From: Gentiana macrophylla
Taxonomy: Eukaryota > Streptophyta > Magnoliopsida > Gentianales > Gentianaceae
DNA: 64,000 bases
Direction: 5' to 3'
NCBI GenBank assembly: GCA_026214975.1
Contig: CM047805.1
Coordinates: 185,877,333 to 185,941,332 of the forward strand
Shown here piece after piece: positions 10,561-23,289 of this stretch (the first letter of the stretch is position 1; the number at the start of each line of letters is the position of its first letter). The position numbers were made by a program, and so were the translations under genes. Under the pieces are notes generated by a model, which did not search any database, had not been told where the DNA came from, and saw nothing but the letters and a program-made list of their open reading frames with translations.

Positions 10561-11230
10561 CGCAACAGATTTAATCTCTCCCAAGCCTTGCCAACAGTCT
10601 CATCCTCCATCTGCTCAAACGTAGCTATTTCCCGTTTCATCTCCATAATCTTGCCTGGTGAAACCCACTTGAGAGCGAAGGCTCTTTTGACATCATTCCA
10701 AGTATGGAGGGAATGATGTGCTAACGACTTAAACCATCTGCTTGCTTCACCTTTTAAAGCAAAAGGAAATAGCTTCAACTTTACGATCTCGCACTCAACA
10801 CCAGGATAATGGCCTCGCTTCACAGATTTGTACGAATGTGGACAAGAAGTCGTGTGGATCTTCCCGAGCAAAGCACCATGGAAAGAGCTATTCTCAACCA
10901 AAGCAACAACTCCGCTTCTTTAGATCAAAGTTCACTCCTCCCATGTCGGGAGGACGAATAGTCTATGTCCTCGAGAAAATCTTGGTTTAGATATGGAGTG
11001 TAGGGTCCTGGTTCACTTGATTAAGTCGGTTTTGTCTAAATTGTTGAAGTTGTTGAGTTATGCCAGACTTGTGCGATTCTCGTTGTTGCCGCAGAGCTTG
11101 CATCTGCTGAAGGAGTAAATTTAATCGAGCTTGGGGGTCGATTTGGAATTGGTGGATCTTGATCCGCCATTTTGTCCAAATCGGAGAAGCCTTCTTCTAA
11201 GATAGATCGTTCGTGCTCGTGGATCAAAGA
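10561..11230 (-). pseudogene. Ty3/gypsy gag fragment, inverted
   Basis: Minus-strand frame with the plant gypsy gag core: LKLFPFALKGEASRWFKSL, HTWNDVKRAFALKWVSPGK, EIATFEQMEDETVGKAWERL. Family proteins continue with a capsid C-terminal part, but here the frame runs straight into antisense LTR sequence at about 10560, so gag is truncated by rearrangement. An N-terminal piece (LDKMADQDPPIPNRPP) lies at 11036-11227 in another frame. The leader shared with the plus-strand element (see 19045-20274) lies upstream, showing the same family. Confidence 0.75.
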
Positions 11231-12030
11231 TCGAAGTCCTTCTTACTTCTCGCTTGCATAAACCGTAAAGAAAGGAAAAGGAAGAAATCAACCCTTTGGG
11301 GTTGATTAGAATAGGTTTAGAAAAGATTAGATGGTTTAGAGGAAGAAAAGAGAAGAGAGAAAAGTGATGATTGAACAGATCGATCGGCGTCCAGTGTTAG
11401 TGGATCGTTCGTTCGTAATCGAACGCTGTTCAGTTGAATGAACGCTCGCTCAGAGGACAATTGAGGTGGACGGGCGTTCAAGTTGTTGAACGCTGCGTCG
11501 ATACGAAAACCTAAAAACTAAGGTTACCGTAAATTAAAACGAGATAAAAAAATAAAAGCGAAAAGACTTATGGAAATAAAATCAAACAAATCTATAATTA
11601 CGAAATGATCTAAGCTATATAAAAAAATAAGGAAAATAATTGAAAGAAAATCAAAATAAATAAAACAAGAATAAATGTAATCCTAAAATTAAACGAAACT
11701 GGAAAAGAAACCTACCTACGAAAAGTTTAAAAACAAGAAAAACACTAAGACGGAAAAAAAAAGACGTGTTGAAATCTTCTAGGGCCAAAAAGGAAGGGAA
11801 AACAGTGGATTTTGACCTCGAAAACGCTGAACGGCCTCCACGGCCGCTCACCACGCCGTCGGCGCCGGAACGAAGCTTTCGAATTGGGGTCCTGCGTTCC
11901 AAACGGACACTCGAGCCGAAAGTTACGGCCAAAATACTACTGCGTGCTAAAAGCGATCCCTTTTGACTCAGAAAATTGTCCTATGAAGAATCCGACAACC
12001 GTGTAGGTGTCAGGACAAGCTACAACCGCA
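11231..12030 (-). repeat. 5' leader of the inverted Athila-like element
   Basis: The reverse complement of 11760-11966 matches 19555-19755 of the plus-strand element (ACTTTCGGCTCGAGTGTCCG, CAGTGGATTTTGACCTC and neighbouring blocks). It also carries several GGACG/GAACG...CGTTC dyads near 11400-11490. This is untranslated leader between LTR and gag; the exact LTR edge is not resolved. Confidence 0.65.
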
Positions 12031-13771
12031 TTATTTTGCATCACTAAACAAAAAGAAAATTTATAAACCCTAACCTAATTGCAAAACTAACTCCTAACCG
12101 GCCGAATACCGGGTTGTTGATAGTAGAGCGAGATAAGTAAGGGGTCGATCCACAGGGAAAAGGGATGTTCAATCTAATCTTATTAATCCTACCAATTGCT
12201 ACTCTAAAAACGAAAAACAAAAACATAAAAACATAAAAACATAAAGAACAATCAAAATAAATCTAACCTAGGAAACAAAATAAACAATCTAGACTAAGGG
12301 ACATGGAAACAACCAATATACAAACCTATGTGATCTCAATTCTAGTTCAATTCATGATTTTAATTCAAGTTGTGGTTTCACCTTTTCACGAGATATAAAC
12401 CCCTAATTCCTTAGTGAATTTAATCTCAAGCTACGGATTCCTAATTCCTTAGTAAATCCAATTTATCAATCTCTCATCTTCCGAATGTTGAGACTGATTT
12501 TCAATACAAAACTCGGTGTAGATTCAAGTTACTCTCGTATAATCGAATCTAACAACCTAGAAATCTAACCAATTAATTTGTCATCATTAATGATTAAAGA
12601 TCCTATCTTTCTATGGTGATCTAACGTTACGCAACTTCCGTATGTTGTAACTATCAATAGAGAACTAATTTTCCAATCTATTCTCACGGCATCATAAGCA
12701 CAAAGAAAGATACAAAATAAATCAAGATCATGGAAATAAAAAGGATTGAATAAATTGAAAGAAAACAAACTCACATAGTTTAATACATTGGATGAACTCC
12801 ATGGATGAAAAACAAAATAAAACGATCCTAATCTAACCTCGGTTCACCCGAGCACAAGGCTCGGGTGACCGACCTTAAAACTCAAGAAGGAGCGGTCGCT
12901 TTGCTCGTGTAATTTTCGTATGAAAAATCTGATGTAAAATAGGGTTGGGGCGCAGCTGTTTAAATAGGAAAATCAAGTCGGTTGCTACAAATAACGGTCG
13001 CCGGGCGCCCGTCCATAATGTCGGACGCCCGTCCAGCTCTCCCCGAACAGATTCTGAACTTGTAACGCTCATATCTCGGGCCTCGTAAGTCGGAATGGAG
13101 TGATTCAAAATCCTGTAGAATCCTCTCTTCAAGCCCTACAACTCTTCTCTTGAGGTCCAGAGTCAAATCGGTTGTTATAATATCAAGAACTGCGTTGGAA
13201 GTTCAGCGCTACCCGAATCCTGATTTTCTTCCTCTGACGCCGTCCAAATCTCGACGCTCGCTCATTCAGCCTTGAACTTGTGCCAGACGCTCGCTCACTT
13301 CACGCCCAAACTCTCTGAATGTAAAATACACCTCAACGCTGGTTCCGCTTCTCAAACGTCGCGCTTGAATCCGACGCTGCGTCGCTTATAATGGACGCCG
13401 TCCACTTAGCATTGACATCGAATTTATTGATTTTTCCATCTTTATCTTGATTGATTTCTTTCCTTATCTCCTCAAATCTTCCATAAATCTGATTGATCCT
13501 TCCTCAACTCGAATTTTAGCTCTTTAGGATCACCTTTCCATCATCAATGAGTATCTACGAATATCAAAAACATACCAAAACGTAACGTATTTCCAAAATA
13601 ACATAAAATAATCATTTAAGCACATAAATCAATACGTTTTCATATTTAACCATTAAAAACACCATTTACTCAATATTTACATATATAGCTCAAAATCTAT
13701 GAAAATCATACGAATGTAGGGGAAATTGATATAGAAAATATATGTAAAAATCACTATAATCACCCTTAACA
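12031..13771 (-). repeat. LTR of the inverted Athila-like element
   Basis: On the minus strand it starts TGTTAAGGGTGATTATAGTG at 13771, preceded by a polypurine run GTGTGGGGGGTGT. It carries dyads GGGCGCCCGTCC (13003-13014) and GGACGCCCGTCC (13023-13034) upstream of a TATTTAAA box (12959-12966). Near its end is the conserved GGATCGACCC block. It is a diverged relative of the LTR at 17444-19044. The right-hand edge near 12030 is approximate. Confidence 0.7.
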
Positions 13772-14885
13772 ACACCCCCCACACTTAAACTTTTGCTCGT
13801 CCTCGAGTAAAACAAAAGAAAATCAAACTCGAGACAAATAAACATCTATACAAATATTAAGTATATTCAATAACTTAGAAGTTCACCCGTGTAGTGTGTG
13901 CATAGCCATAATAAACTTCCACTAAGTTCCACAATTTGAAAGTTATTCAAACCAAAACTAGCCCGGTTTCCCATCTAAGTTAGAAATATTCAAAAATTAT
14001 AACAGGCACTTTACAAAACATACATATCCCAAAAAGAAATAGTAGAGAATATCTAAAACATTTCTGACAAACTCAGAGGATAATCCCTACAACATATCCT
14101 TCAGTTTATACTGGGTATAAGATCGACGATAACTAAGTCCTTACTTATTCATAATAATATATTCCAATATTTTCACTTTTTTTTCACATTTTTCTAACAC
14201 ACATCAGAATAAGCTTTTGCCCTCATAGCAGAATAGGACATTTCAAGATAATCCCCTACCTTACTCCAATCATAAGGCAGCTATAAACTGACTGTCGTGA
14301 GCTTTTGGTCATCATAGTGGAATAGGACATACGTGGTACACCCTACCTCACCCAAATCATAAACCAGCTTCCGACACACACAATTACAATTATGTTTACT
14401 TAGAGATTTCTGGCTGGCAGTGGAAAAGATTATTTTCTAGTAGCACGCACTAATCGAGCATAACACCTCAAGTAAACAATTTATTACTATTGCAAAGACT
14501 TAATCACGTTTCACTTATCACATTCAAACTTACAGATATTCACAGTATGTCATACTTTAATCCTAGAATACAAACTACTAAACTTTTCAAGAATTGTACA
14601 TAAGCAAAGAAACATGCTATAATCATCAAAAATCTCCAACTAAAATGGGGTAGGCTTTCAACATTTAGCTCATCATTTACTATGGCATGTGAAAAAGAGT
14701 GTCGGGTGAAACAACTAAAATTACTAAATATACAGAATATAGCATAAATGATATAAACTCAAACAAAGATATGCCTTTGTCTACTCGGGACTTAACAAAA
14801 ATTTGAAAAATTTAGCACTTTTCATAGAAATACTAAAAATATGAGCAAACGAAAGTAGACACATAAATCATCTATCCCTATGTTG
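13772..14885 (-). repeat. 3'-internal segment of the inverted element, PPT to PPT
   Basis: On the minus strand this begins at a position equivalent to 26976 (GATGATTTATGTGTCTAC versus ATGATCGCTATGTATCTAC) and runs to the second polypurine tract before the LTR. It contains the family's GACGAGCAAAAGTTTAAGTG block. It therefore repeats the unusual arrangement seen at 16425-17443. Confidence 0.6.
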
Positions 14886-15010
14886 GTATCACCTGCTATA
14901 GTTGTTGTATCTTTTGTTACGTGAGTCAGGAATCTATGTGGATTACATGTGCAGTGAGCCGGTTTTGATTATTTTGTTCGGGACGAACAAAAAGCTAAGT
15001 GTGGGGGAGT

Positions 15011-16415
15011 TGTTTAGGGTATATTTTACTATATTTTCGGGCTTAATCCCTAAACAATTTACCTTATTTTTAAGGGAAATAAATGAGAAAAGCGTGTTTT
15101 AACCGTTAAATTCCTATAATGGTTATTGAGGAATTATAATTTAATTATGAGGAAATTATGGGTTTAATTGTTATTTTTGTTACACATTTTTTATTATTAT
15201 TATTATTCGATGACTTGGTGTAACAACATTTTGCAGAAAATAAAGAAATGCAGGGGGTGATATTATTTAATCAAGAGGATCAATTTCATTCAATCATTTG
15301 GATTTTATTTTGGAAAGATAAATATTATTCAATCAAAAGAATCTCAAGAAATAAAGAAGATATTCGGAGCAATTAAAGAAGGATAAATCAAATCTGATCG
15401 AGAGAGTGGAGTGAGGAACACGTTATACGAAGCACAGTGTGAACACGGGCATTTGGTAGGCTCGGTCGACCGAGCCATGACACTCGGTCGACCGAACGTG
15501 TCGGCTCGGTAGGTCGGTGGATTTTCGCATCGTTATCTTCTAGATCTTCCTATGTCGGCCACGATCCCTATAAAAGGAGCATCCATGCGGAGAGAAAGAC
15601 ACAGAATTTTACACACAGAAAAAGCACCACATCAAATAAAAATATGAGTTTCTTTCTTTCAATCTTGCTTGGGAGTTCGAAGATGATTGAAGGCTAAGCA
15701 TCTTGCGGTAGGACAACGGAGGAAACCAATCAACAACCACACCAATTAGAGGATTTTTAGCTACATCTTTAGTGAGTTAATTTATGGTTTTTCATCAATT
15801 AGATATTGTTATATTGTTTATGTTTTATTGAATCGAGAGATCGATGGAGCTATCGTTTGATTTGAATTTATATGAGAATATTGTTCAAAGTTGTGATCTT
15901 TTCAATTGATGCACTTAATTATAATTCGAGAGATCGTTTATAATTATTTGAGTAAGAGTATTAGAAATAATCTCGTGATCGTGTTTTGCATGTCGTTTTG
16001 TTTTACTTGAAAAAGAAAACGAAACCCTAGAATTCGCTTAGAGAAATTTAATCGAATTCGTGATTGATCGTTACTAAAAATTATATCTTTAGCTTGCCGT
16101 CTAGTTGGGGTTGGGTTGGTTGATTGGTGGATTCCCGTTGCCTTGCCGTTGTTTTAATTACTTGATAAATCGAATAGTTCGTATCAATTTGATTCCAATT
16201 TACTATTCATCGGGTTACTGCTCATCGCCGCGTTTACTGTTCATAATTAGTTTAAACCCTAGTTTAGTTAATAATTGTGACATAATCGATAGAATAATTG
16301 TTCCTTGATCCGATAAACATTCCACTCCCTTAGGACGACCCGTTAACATCCTATACTACGAACCTTATACTTGGGGTGTTTCGGTTATAAATTTAAAACT
16401 AGTTTTTACCGAACA
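15011..16415 (+). repeat. Second gypsy LTR type (TGTTTAGGG...CGAACA)
   Basis: Starts TGTTTAGGGTATATTTTAC after the tract AAGTGTGGGGGAGT and ends ACCGAACA, followed by AGTTTTTG, the same spacer that follows the Athila-like LTR before its primer-binding site. It contains the perfect palindrome CTCGGTCGACCGAG (15461-15474), two further copies (15483-15496; partial 15505-15517) and a strong TATAAAAG box at 15569-15576. Only this LTR and about 125 bp on its left remain of the element. Confidence 0.7.
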
Positions 16416-16424
16416 AGTTTTTGA

Positions 16425-17443
16425 GGGGAATGATCGCTATGTATCTACCATTTGCTTATATGATGTTATTTCTATGCTAAAATGGGCTAAATTTTCAAAA
16501 TTTGTGTTTTGTCTCGAGTGAGCAATGCATGTTTTGTTCGGTTTGTTATATTCATCGATGCTTTATGTCATATGTTTGATAAGTTAGTTGTTTCACCTGA
16601 TTTATTTTTCACGTGCCATAGTGAATGAAGAGCTATTTTTATAAGGTTATACCCGCTTTGGATTAGTAGTTTTGATTTTCTTATAAGTCATGTACTTAGT
16701 GCTACGTATATATCGTGAGATTTATGGTAGTTTGTATTTAGTTCCGTAGTATGAGGTAATCGTGAATATCTAGAAGTTTGAATGTGATAAGTAATACGTG
16801 TAGCTAATGTCATTTGAAAAAGTTGAGTTAATAATGAAATCAATAGTGTGTGTCGGAAGTCGGGTCGATGATTTGAGTGCGGTAAGGCATTATCTCGAAA
16901 TGTTTTATTCCACTATGATGACCAAAAGCTCACGACGATCGAAGAAGTCGCTTTATGATTTGAGTAAGGTAGGGTATACCACGTATGTCCTATTCTCGCT
17001 ATGACGGGCAATAGCTCATTCGATGTGTGTTTAAATGTGAAGTAGTTAAATCAACTAAAGAAGTGTTATGAAATGTATATAAAACTAAGTTATCGCTCAT
17101 CTTATCCCCAAAGAGAAACCGATGAGATATGTCAGTAGGATTATCCTCTCGAGTATTTCGTAAAGGCCCTAGATATATTCGATCATTCTTCTCGGATATG
17201 TCACGCTTGTAGGTGCACCTTATGAGTGTCACTTATTACTAGTCTACGAGGGGGTATTAGCTAGTTTTGCTTTGAGTTTTTCAAGTTTGGATTTAGTGGA
17301 AGTTTTCTATGGCTATGCACACACACGATGGTGAACTTCTAAGTTATTAAATATATGTTATATTTGTTGAGATGTCTATACTATCTCGAGCTTGATTTTG
17401 TTTTGTTTTGCTCGGGACGAGCAAGGTTTAAGTGTGGGGGAGT
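16425..17443 (+). repeat. Duplicate of the Athila-like 3'-internal segment
   Basis: Starts at GAGGGGAATGATCGCTATG and matches 26970-27990 almost throughout, ending at a polypurine tract before the LTR at 17444. It thus places 3'-internal sequence upstream of the apparent 5' LTR. It contains no gene. Confidence 0.8.
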
Positions 17444-19044
17444 TGTTAAGGGTGATTTTATGTGATTTATACCGTTATATTTCGTAACGATTTCTCCCAT
17501 AATCTGATAAATTGCATAGAAAAGTAAGTGCTTATTAGATTTATTGAGCAAACGAGTTTTAAATGTGTTTAAATGCAAAATCGAGATATTTACGTGATTT
17601 TATCGGTGTTTTATGTTTATTCGTATGATGTTACATTTTGCATGTTTCTATCATGTCGTTAGGTACGTTTTCATGATGAGTAGGGAGCTTAAACGATGAT
17701 CACATGAAGATGGAAGAGTTGAAAGATGTTTAAGTGAAGAATCATTGAAGGAACCGGAACCAGGCACTTCATGGGGATTTTGTCCACACTGGTAGGCACT
17801 TTCAGGGAAAGTTGTCTTGATGGAAGTTGTAGAGGATTGAAATAGCTTTCCAACGCATGTTGAATCACCTCATTTGGAGCCCTAGAAGTGAAGTTATGAG
17901 CAAAATACTAGAGCAAGGTAGTGGACGGGCGTCCATAAAAGTGAATCGCGCGTCGTAATCGTATTTTACATTCGGAGAGTTTGAGACACGCTCGAACGAG
18001 CGTTCATTCTCCGTTCATAGAGGCTGGACGAAGTCCCAAGGTTGTGGACGGGCGCCCACGGCACCGACTCAAATAAACCGACCTAAAATCTATAAATAGG
18101 CGCGATTTCCCAAACCCTAAACATACAATTCGAACCCTAAATTTCTAAGCGGCAGCTTTGGTCGCGATTTTACACTTTTTATTTCCGCTTTTATGCAACT
18201 TTAAATTCGATCAAAGTAGGCTAGTAGTATGTTATTTTTCTGCTTTTCTGGGTTGCTGAGGATGCTCAGAGGCTAGAACCTCCTTCAAACGAGAATTGTG
18301 AAGCCATCAGCATTGAATTGATCTATTTATTTCGACTTTTACTGTGAGTATTTACTACGGTTGTTTCTTATCTATGCATATTCTTGTTTTAATGCAATTA
18401 TATTGGGAGATATGTTGTATGCTTGATATGTTATTGTTTGATGGAAATCTTGAATAGCATAGATCACCATAGATAAGAATAGTTCATTAGATTTATATTA
18501 ACGGAAGTTAGTAAGTCTAAAAACTAGATCGTTAACGTGAAAGTTGACACCTTTGATCTTTTTAACGTGTTAAATTAGTATTGGAAGATACTAGGTTAAT
18601 AGATGGATTGCCTAAGGAATTAGGAATTCATGTTTAGGTAAGGTGAATCACAACCTAAGTAAATACCACGTAAAATCGAGATAATAGATCAATGCATGTT
18701 GATAGGTGGATCAATCCTCGCTTGTCTTTTATAAACTTGATTTACAATCCTCATAGCTTAGTTTAGATTAGTTAATTTATTTTTCTCGCACTTTAGTTTA
18801 GTTTTTATCGCTTTCAATCTTGCCTAGCATTGGAGCAATCCTCCTGTCTAGTTACTTTTTCTCGCATATTTGTTTAGGTTAGATTCGTGACATAGTTAGT
18901 TTAAAGCAAAACTAGGATTCACATTCGCCGCCTCCCGTAGGATCGACCCGGCATTAACCTCTCAGTACTACGATCCTTATACTTGAGGTTAACCGGTTTA
19001 TAAATATTATTACTTGTTTATTCGCATTAGATAAATCCGGGACA
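17444..19044 (+). repeat. Athila-like LTR (left copy), 1.6 kb
   Basis: TGTTAAGGG...CCGGGACA, nearly identical to 27991-29588. Dyads GGACGGGCGTCC (17923-17934), GAACGAGCGTTC (17994-18005), GGACGAAGTCC (18026-18036) and GGACGGGCGCCC (18046-18057) lie directly upstream of TATAAATA (18091-18098), the likely promoter. The plant-typical GGATCGACCCGG block lies near the end. Differences from the right copy cluster at CG positions. Confidence 0.9.
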
Positions 19045-19050
19045 AGTTTT

Positions 19051-19068
19051 TGGCGCCGTTGCGGGAAC
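19051..19068 (+). other. Primer-binding site of the Athila-like element
   Basis: TGGCGCCGTTGCGGGAAC lies 6 bases after the LTR end. It matches the primer-binding site usual in Athila/Tat elements (TGGCGCCGTTGCCGGGGA). The one-base difference may be real or a consensus error. Confidence 0.8.
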
Positions 19069-20274
19069 CGGACGGTTGCCTAGTTTTTGTTTTTGTTTTT
19101 TTAGTTTGTTTTAAATTCTTGTTTTTAGGTTAGATCTTTTCACTCTGTTTGTTGTTAGTAGTTTAGTTGTTTTTGTTCGCTTATCCGCTGCTTTATTTGT
19201 ATTTCGTGAGTAGTTAATATAAATTTTTTTGCTTCTAGTCTAGACTCGCTTTTCGTGTTTGTACTCTGCTTTCTAATCGTTGCCAGCTTGATTGGACGGC
19301 GTCCGTTGTACTAGACGCCCGTCCAAAGGAGTTCTGAAAAAAAAACGGACGAGCGTTCATATTTTGAACGCCCGTCCATTCTCGAAATTAGTCGCATTTA
19401 ACGCCCGATTAATTGGACGCCCGTCATCTCCGCTCTGCCATCGCTTTTAATCTTTATTTCAATTAGGTTTTCTGCTTTTCGTAGGTAAGTGTCGTAGGTA
19501 GGTTTCTTAGGTTGAATCATCCGACTCCACACCTTTCACGATCAAATTTTAGGATAAAGGGTCCATTTTAGCACTTGATAGTATTTTGGCCATAACTTTC
19601 GGCTCGAGTGTCCGTTTGGCCAGCAGACCCCAATTCGAAAGCTCGTTCCGACGCCGACGACGTGGGCAGATCGCCGGAGGCCGTCCGACACCGTTTTTGA
19701 GGTCAAAATCCACTGTTTTCCCTTCCATTTTGGGGTTAGAAGATTTCAACACATGTTTTTCCCTCTTTTTAGTGTTTTCTGCTTTTTCTCGCTTTTAAAT
19801 TTTCTTAGGTAGTTTATAGTTTTGGTTATTAGGGTTTTTCGTAGTTAAGTTTCGTAGTCTTTGATTCATCTAGGTTTAGTTATCCTTTCCTCTATCTCTT
19901 TTTCCCATGCTTTCCTTTGTTATGATATCGTTTACGCTTCGAAAAATCTTGCCTATGGACGAAGTCCCCACTAGTTTGAACGCTGTTCATCAGTAAAATT
20001 TTCATTCCATGAGCGTTTTCCGATCCTTGAACGAACGTTCACCGCTTTGGGCCTTCGTTCGTCTATTTTCTCGCGAGGCGACGCTCGTTCACATAAGTGG
20101 ACGCCCGTCCGTCCCCCTTTCTTTCTTAATCTTTCTCTTTTCTTCTCTTTTCTTTAGGTTTTTGATCTTAGATTAAGGTTTTTAATCTTTTAGATATCAG
20201 GTCTTTAATTTATTAGTTTTTAGGTTTCCTTTCCTTAGATTTAGGTTTTCTCAACTTGATTTTAGGATCGGTTT
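19069..20274 (+). other. Untranslated leader of the Athila-like element
   Basis: About 1.2 kb between primer-binding site and gag with no ORF of note. It holds another set of dyads: GGACGGCGTCC, GACGCCCGTCC, GGACGAGCGTTC, GAACGCCCGTCC (about 19294-19420), and CGAACGTTC and GGACGCCCGTCCGTCC near 20030-20115. Long leaders are typical of Athila. Confidence 0.6.
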
Positions 20275-22640
20275 ATGCAAACTCGTAGTCATAAGGGACC
20301 ACTAATCTATTCCCCTGACCCCGAGCGGATCATAGTCCGACCCAATAGGCGAAGACTTCGTTTTGACGAAGGAAAAGCCGAAGATCAAGAGTTTGAGCTA
20401 TCTTTTCAAAGGGAAATCGAAGAAATTGTAATAATGGCCGCTGAAGATAGACGGACATTGGCAGACTACGCCATGCCTGGTGCAAGAATCGCAACCCAGC
20501 TATCGTCTTACCAGCCATTACCGCACAAACTTTCGAACTCAAACCCAGTCTCATTCAGATGATGCAGCATGCATCAATGTTTCACGGGTTCCCTACTGAA
20601 AATCCTCACACACACGTACACACATTCCTGGAGATATGTGGTACGACACGCATTCAAGGTGTGAGTGAGGATGTGATTAAACTTACACCTGTTTTCCGTT
20701 CTCATTGAAGGGAGAAGCTAAAGAGTGGTATAGCTCTCTTCCTCCGAATCCATTACCACCTGGCTGCATTGGAGAAAGAATTTTTAAGCCAATACTTTCC
20801 ACCGGCCAAGACAGCCCAGTGTTTGAGGGAAATTTATAATTTCTATCAAGCGAAACAGAATCTTTCTTTGAGGCATGGAAGAGATTTAAGGCTCTTCTTC
20901 GTAAATGCCCTCACCATGGGTTAGACTTGCGAGAGGCAAGTCAATACCTTTTTCGAGTGGATTGACCGAGCTCACCAAGGGCATGGTCAATAGTTCATCA
21001 GTGGGGCTTTCTGAGGAGAACGCCTCGAGAGGGGTGGGCATTGTTCAAGACATTGCCAAATATAATTATGCCCCCTCCTTTCAAGTCGTTCAGGCACCAC
21101 CACCTCCTCCTAGGATCGAGGAGGTGAAAATGCGAAACGAGATTTCCATCTTTGAGCGGCGGTACTGCTACGCTTACCACGTCTCCAAATCCGAGTTATC
21201 GACTCCTTCATTTTTACACTGAAATTCTCAAGTTACATCTTGCGAGAATTGTTCTCGACCGCCACATGGTTGGCGGTGTCAATCATGCCCCCAATTCTTA
21301 TCAAGTCAATCTTCATCCGAATCATGGATGCGATACAACCAAGTCGCATGCCGGTATGTGACGATATGGGCATATCTTGCTCGTTTCGTCCTATGATTGA
21401 CAGAGCAGCTGAAATCAATGCCTTCAATGGCCAGCCAAATCAAAGGTTTGGTAATCAATTCACCGCCCAGGCAACTTTCAAACCAGGGTTTCCACCCAAA
21501 TCAAAATCTAAATTAATTTCAATCAAAATTTCAATCAAAACTCGAATTTCAATCGAAACCCTAGTTTTAATCGAACCCGAACTTGAATTCTTCCAATCCA
21601 AATCAAGGGTTAAATCAAAGTTGGCCTAACAATCCAAATCCTGCATTTCAAAGTCGGTCCAAATAACCTTTCTCTCAAAACATTCGTAACTCTCAAGTTC
21701 CATCTCACGTTGATGATCCGGAAGCTAGATTGGACTCCTATCGGAAGGAGTCAAGGAGCGAACAATAACTTCCAGGAGGAGCAAAATAATAATATCCAGT
21801 TGTTGATGAATTCGATCAAGCACCTTGAGAAGCAAATGGTGACCAAATAAGCTTCTAGACCATCGAGGCGGATGCCAAACTCCACGGAGAGAAATCCCAA
21901 AGGTGGTCATGTAGCTCATACCGAATTGAATCTTGGCCAATGCAATCGACTTGGTTCCTTCACTTCCATACGGTGGAGGAGAGGCGGTGCAATGAACTTA
22001 AGTGGTACTCAACTGAGTGGTCCCCAACCAGGAAACCACTAGCCCCTCCTGCCAAAGTGATAAGGCGGGAGGGAAGTCAGCACCCATCATCCCCTTGGCT
22101 ACAGCGGTACTCAGTGGTGATCCCCGAGAGGTGTAGAAGTTGAAAGACATCGGTGGTGATCCTCGATAGGTGAAAGAATTGAGATTCCTCGAGTGGTGAT
22201 CCTTGAGGAATGAAGAATCAATTAAGAATCCTCGGTGGTGATCCCCGAGGAGTGATGAATCAAATGATCGTCGGTGGTGATCCCCACTAATAAAAAAAAT
22301 GATAAGACGGTGAGGTGGAAAGATGTGGAAGACAAAGCGGTTAGTTCGTCCCTCGAAGAAAGTATTTTCCGAGGATGATTTGAAAAAGCTTCCATTTCCA
22401 CCGAGAAAGAGCAACATCCCATTGCATGAAGATAAGAAGTGCGGAAAGGTGCTTAATCTGGCATAAAAATACTCAGTTAATCTTCCACTCTCGGTTTTGG
22501 TTGAAATGCCTAAGTATACTAAATTCATCAAGGATGTTGTTTCTTCAAGAAGAAGTTAGCGAGAAATGGATCAGCAATTGGTGAGGATTGTTCAATGATC
22601 AATTATCCGACTTTACCAATCAAAAGAGGTGACCCGGAAA
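20275..22640 (+). pseudogene. Athila-like gag, frameshifted
   Basis: The start reads MQTRSHKGPLIYSPDPERI and AAEDRRTLADYAMPGAR, the usual beginning of plant gypsy gag. Capsid pieces follow in shifting frames: FELKPSLIQMMQHASMFHG, LEICGTTRIQGVSED and KALLRKCPHHGLDL. A Gln/Asn-rich stretch and a block of five degenerate GGTGGTGATCC(C/T)CGAGG repeats (about 22110-22290) follow in the gag-pol junction. At least four frameshifts break the frame. Normally Gag forms the virus-like particle that packages element RNA; this copy cannot make an intact protein as written. Confidence 0.75.
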
Positions 22641-23285
22641 ATTCGTGCTCACATTGCGGATGGGAGGCTTAGTCTTTCCAAATTCTTTATGTGACTTGGG
22701 TGCATCCATCACTGATGCCATTGTCGTGTGTGTGAGCAAATTGGGTTTACAAAGTCTTCTAGAACCCACTTCCATGAACCTTCGGGTTCGCGATAGATCT
22801 TCTAAGAAAGCTTGAGGATTACGAAAGACATTTTAGTCCGGATCGATAGATTTACCTTTCTGTTGATTGGTACGTCTTAGATATGGGAAAAGATGAGAAA
22901 GTCCCCTGATTCTTGGGAGACCTTTCCTATCCACGCCTAGGGCCCTCATCGATTGTGATGGTGGGCAAGTAACTATCCGAGTTGGTGACCAAGAGGTGAG
23001 CTATAGTGTTTCTAAATCTATTCAAGTACCCTCTGGTTCTCCAACCGGCTGTTCCATTGAGGAGACGTCTGATGACTTCAATGACTTCATGGATAAGCAA
23101 GTCAAGGCTGTGGAAGCGGAATATGAGCGATTGATCGATAATCTGAATAGTCATGGTATGGTTAATCTAGACCAGTTAGCAGCTGATTTTGAGGATGAGC
23201 TAAGAGAAGAAGCCTTGGCGAGGGACCACTAAGTAAGCTCAGCGATGTTGAGTTGAGGAGTGGAGATCTTAAATCAAGTCTAGAG
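22641..23285 (+). pseudogene. Athila-like aspartic protease region, frameshifted
   Basis: SLCDLGASITDA at about 22684-22720 is the retropepsin active-site motif (D-L-G-A-S; Asp codon at 22693). The following residues are in broken frames. Downstream, 22996-23232 encodes an acidic linker (EETSDDFNDFMDKQVKAVEA, FEDELREEALARD) typical of the region between protease and RT. The protease would cut Gag-Pol in the particle. Confidence 0.7.
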
Positions 23286-23289
23286 GAAC

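Noticed and set aside
17381..17578. Small minus-strand ORF also present at 9846-10100 (MHLNTFKTRLLNKSN...)
   Set aside because: It lies antisense in the LTR and recurs only because the LTR is repeated.
16428..19044. A 2.6 kb LTR starting TGATCGCTATG in the Athila-like element
   Set aside because: The copy at 9966 and its TSD match with the right border show that the LTR starts at TGTTAAGGG; the upstream 1 kb is 3'-internal sequence.
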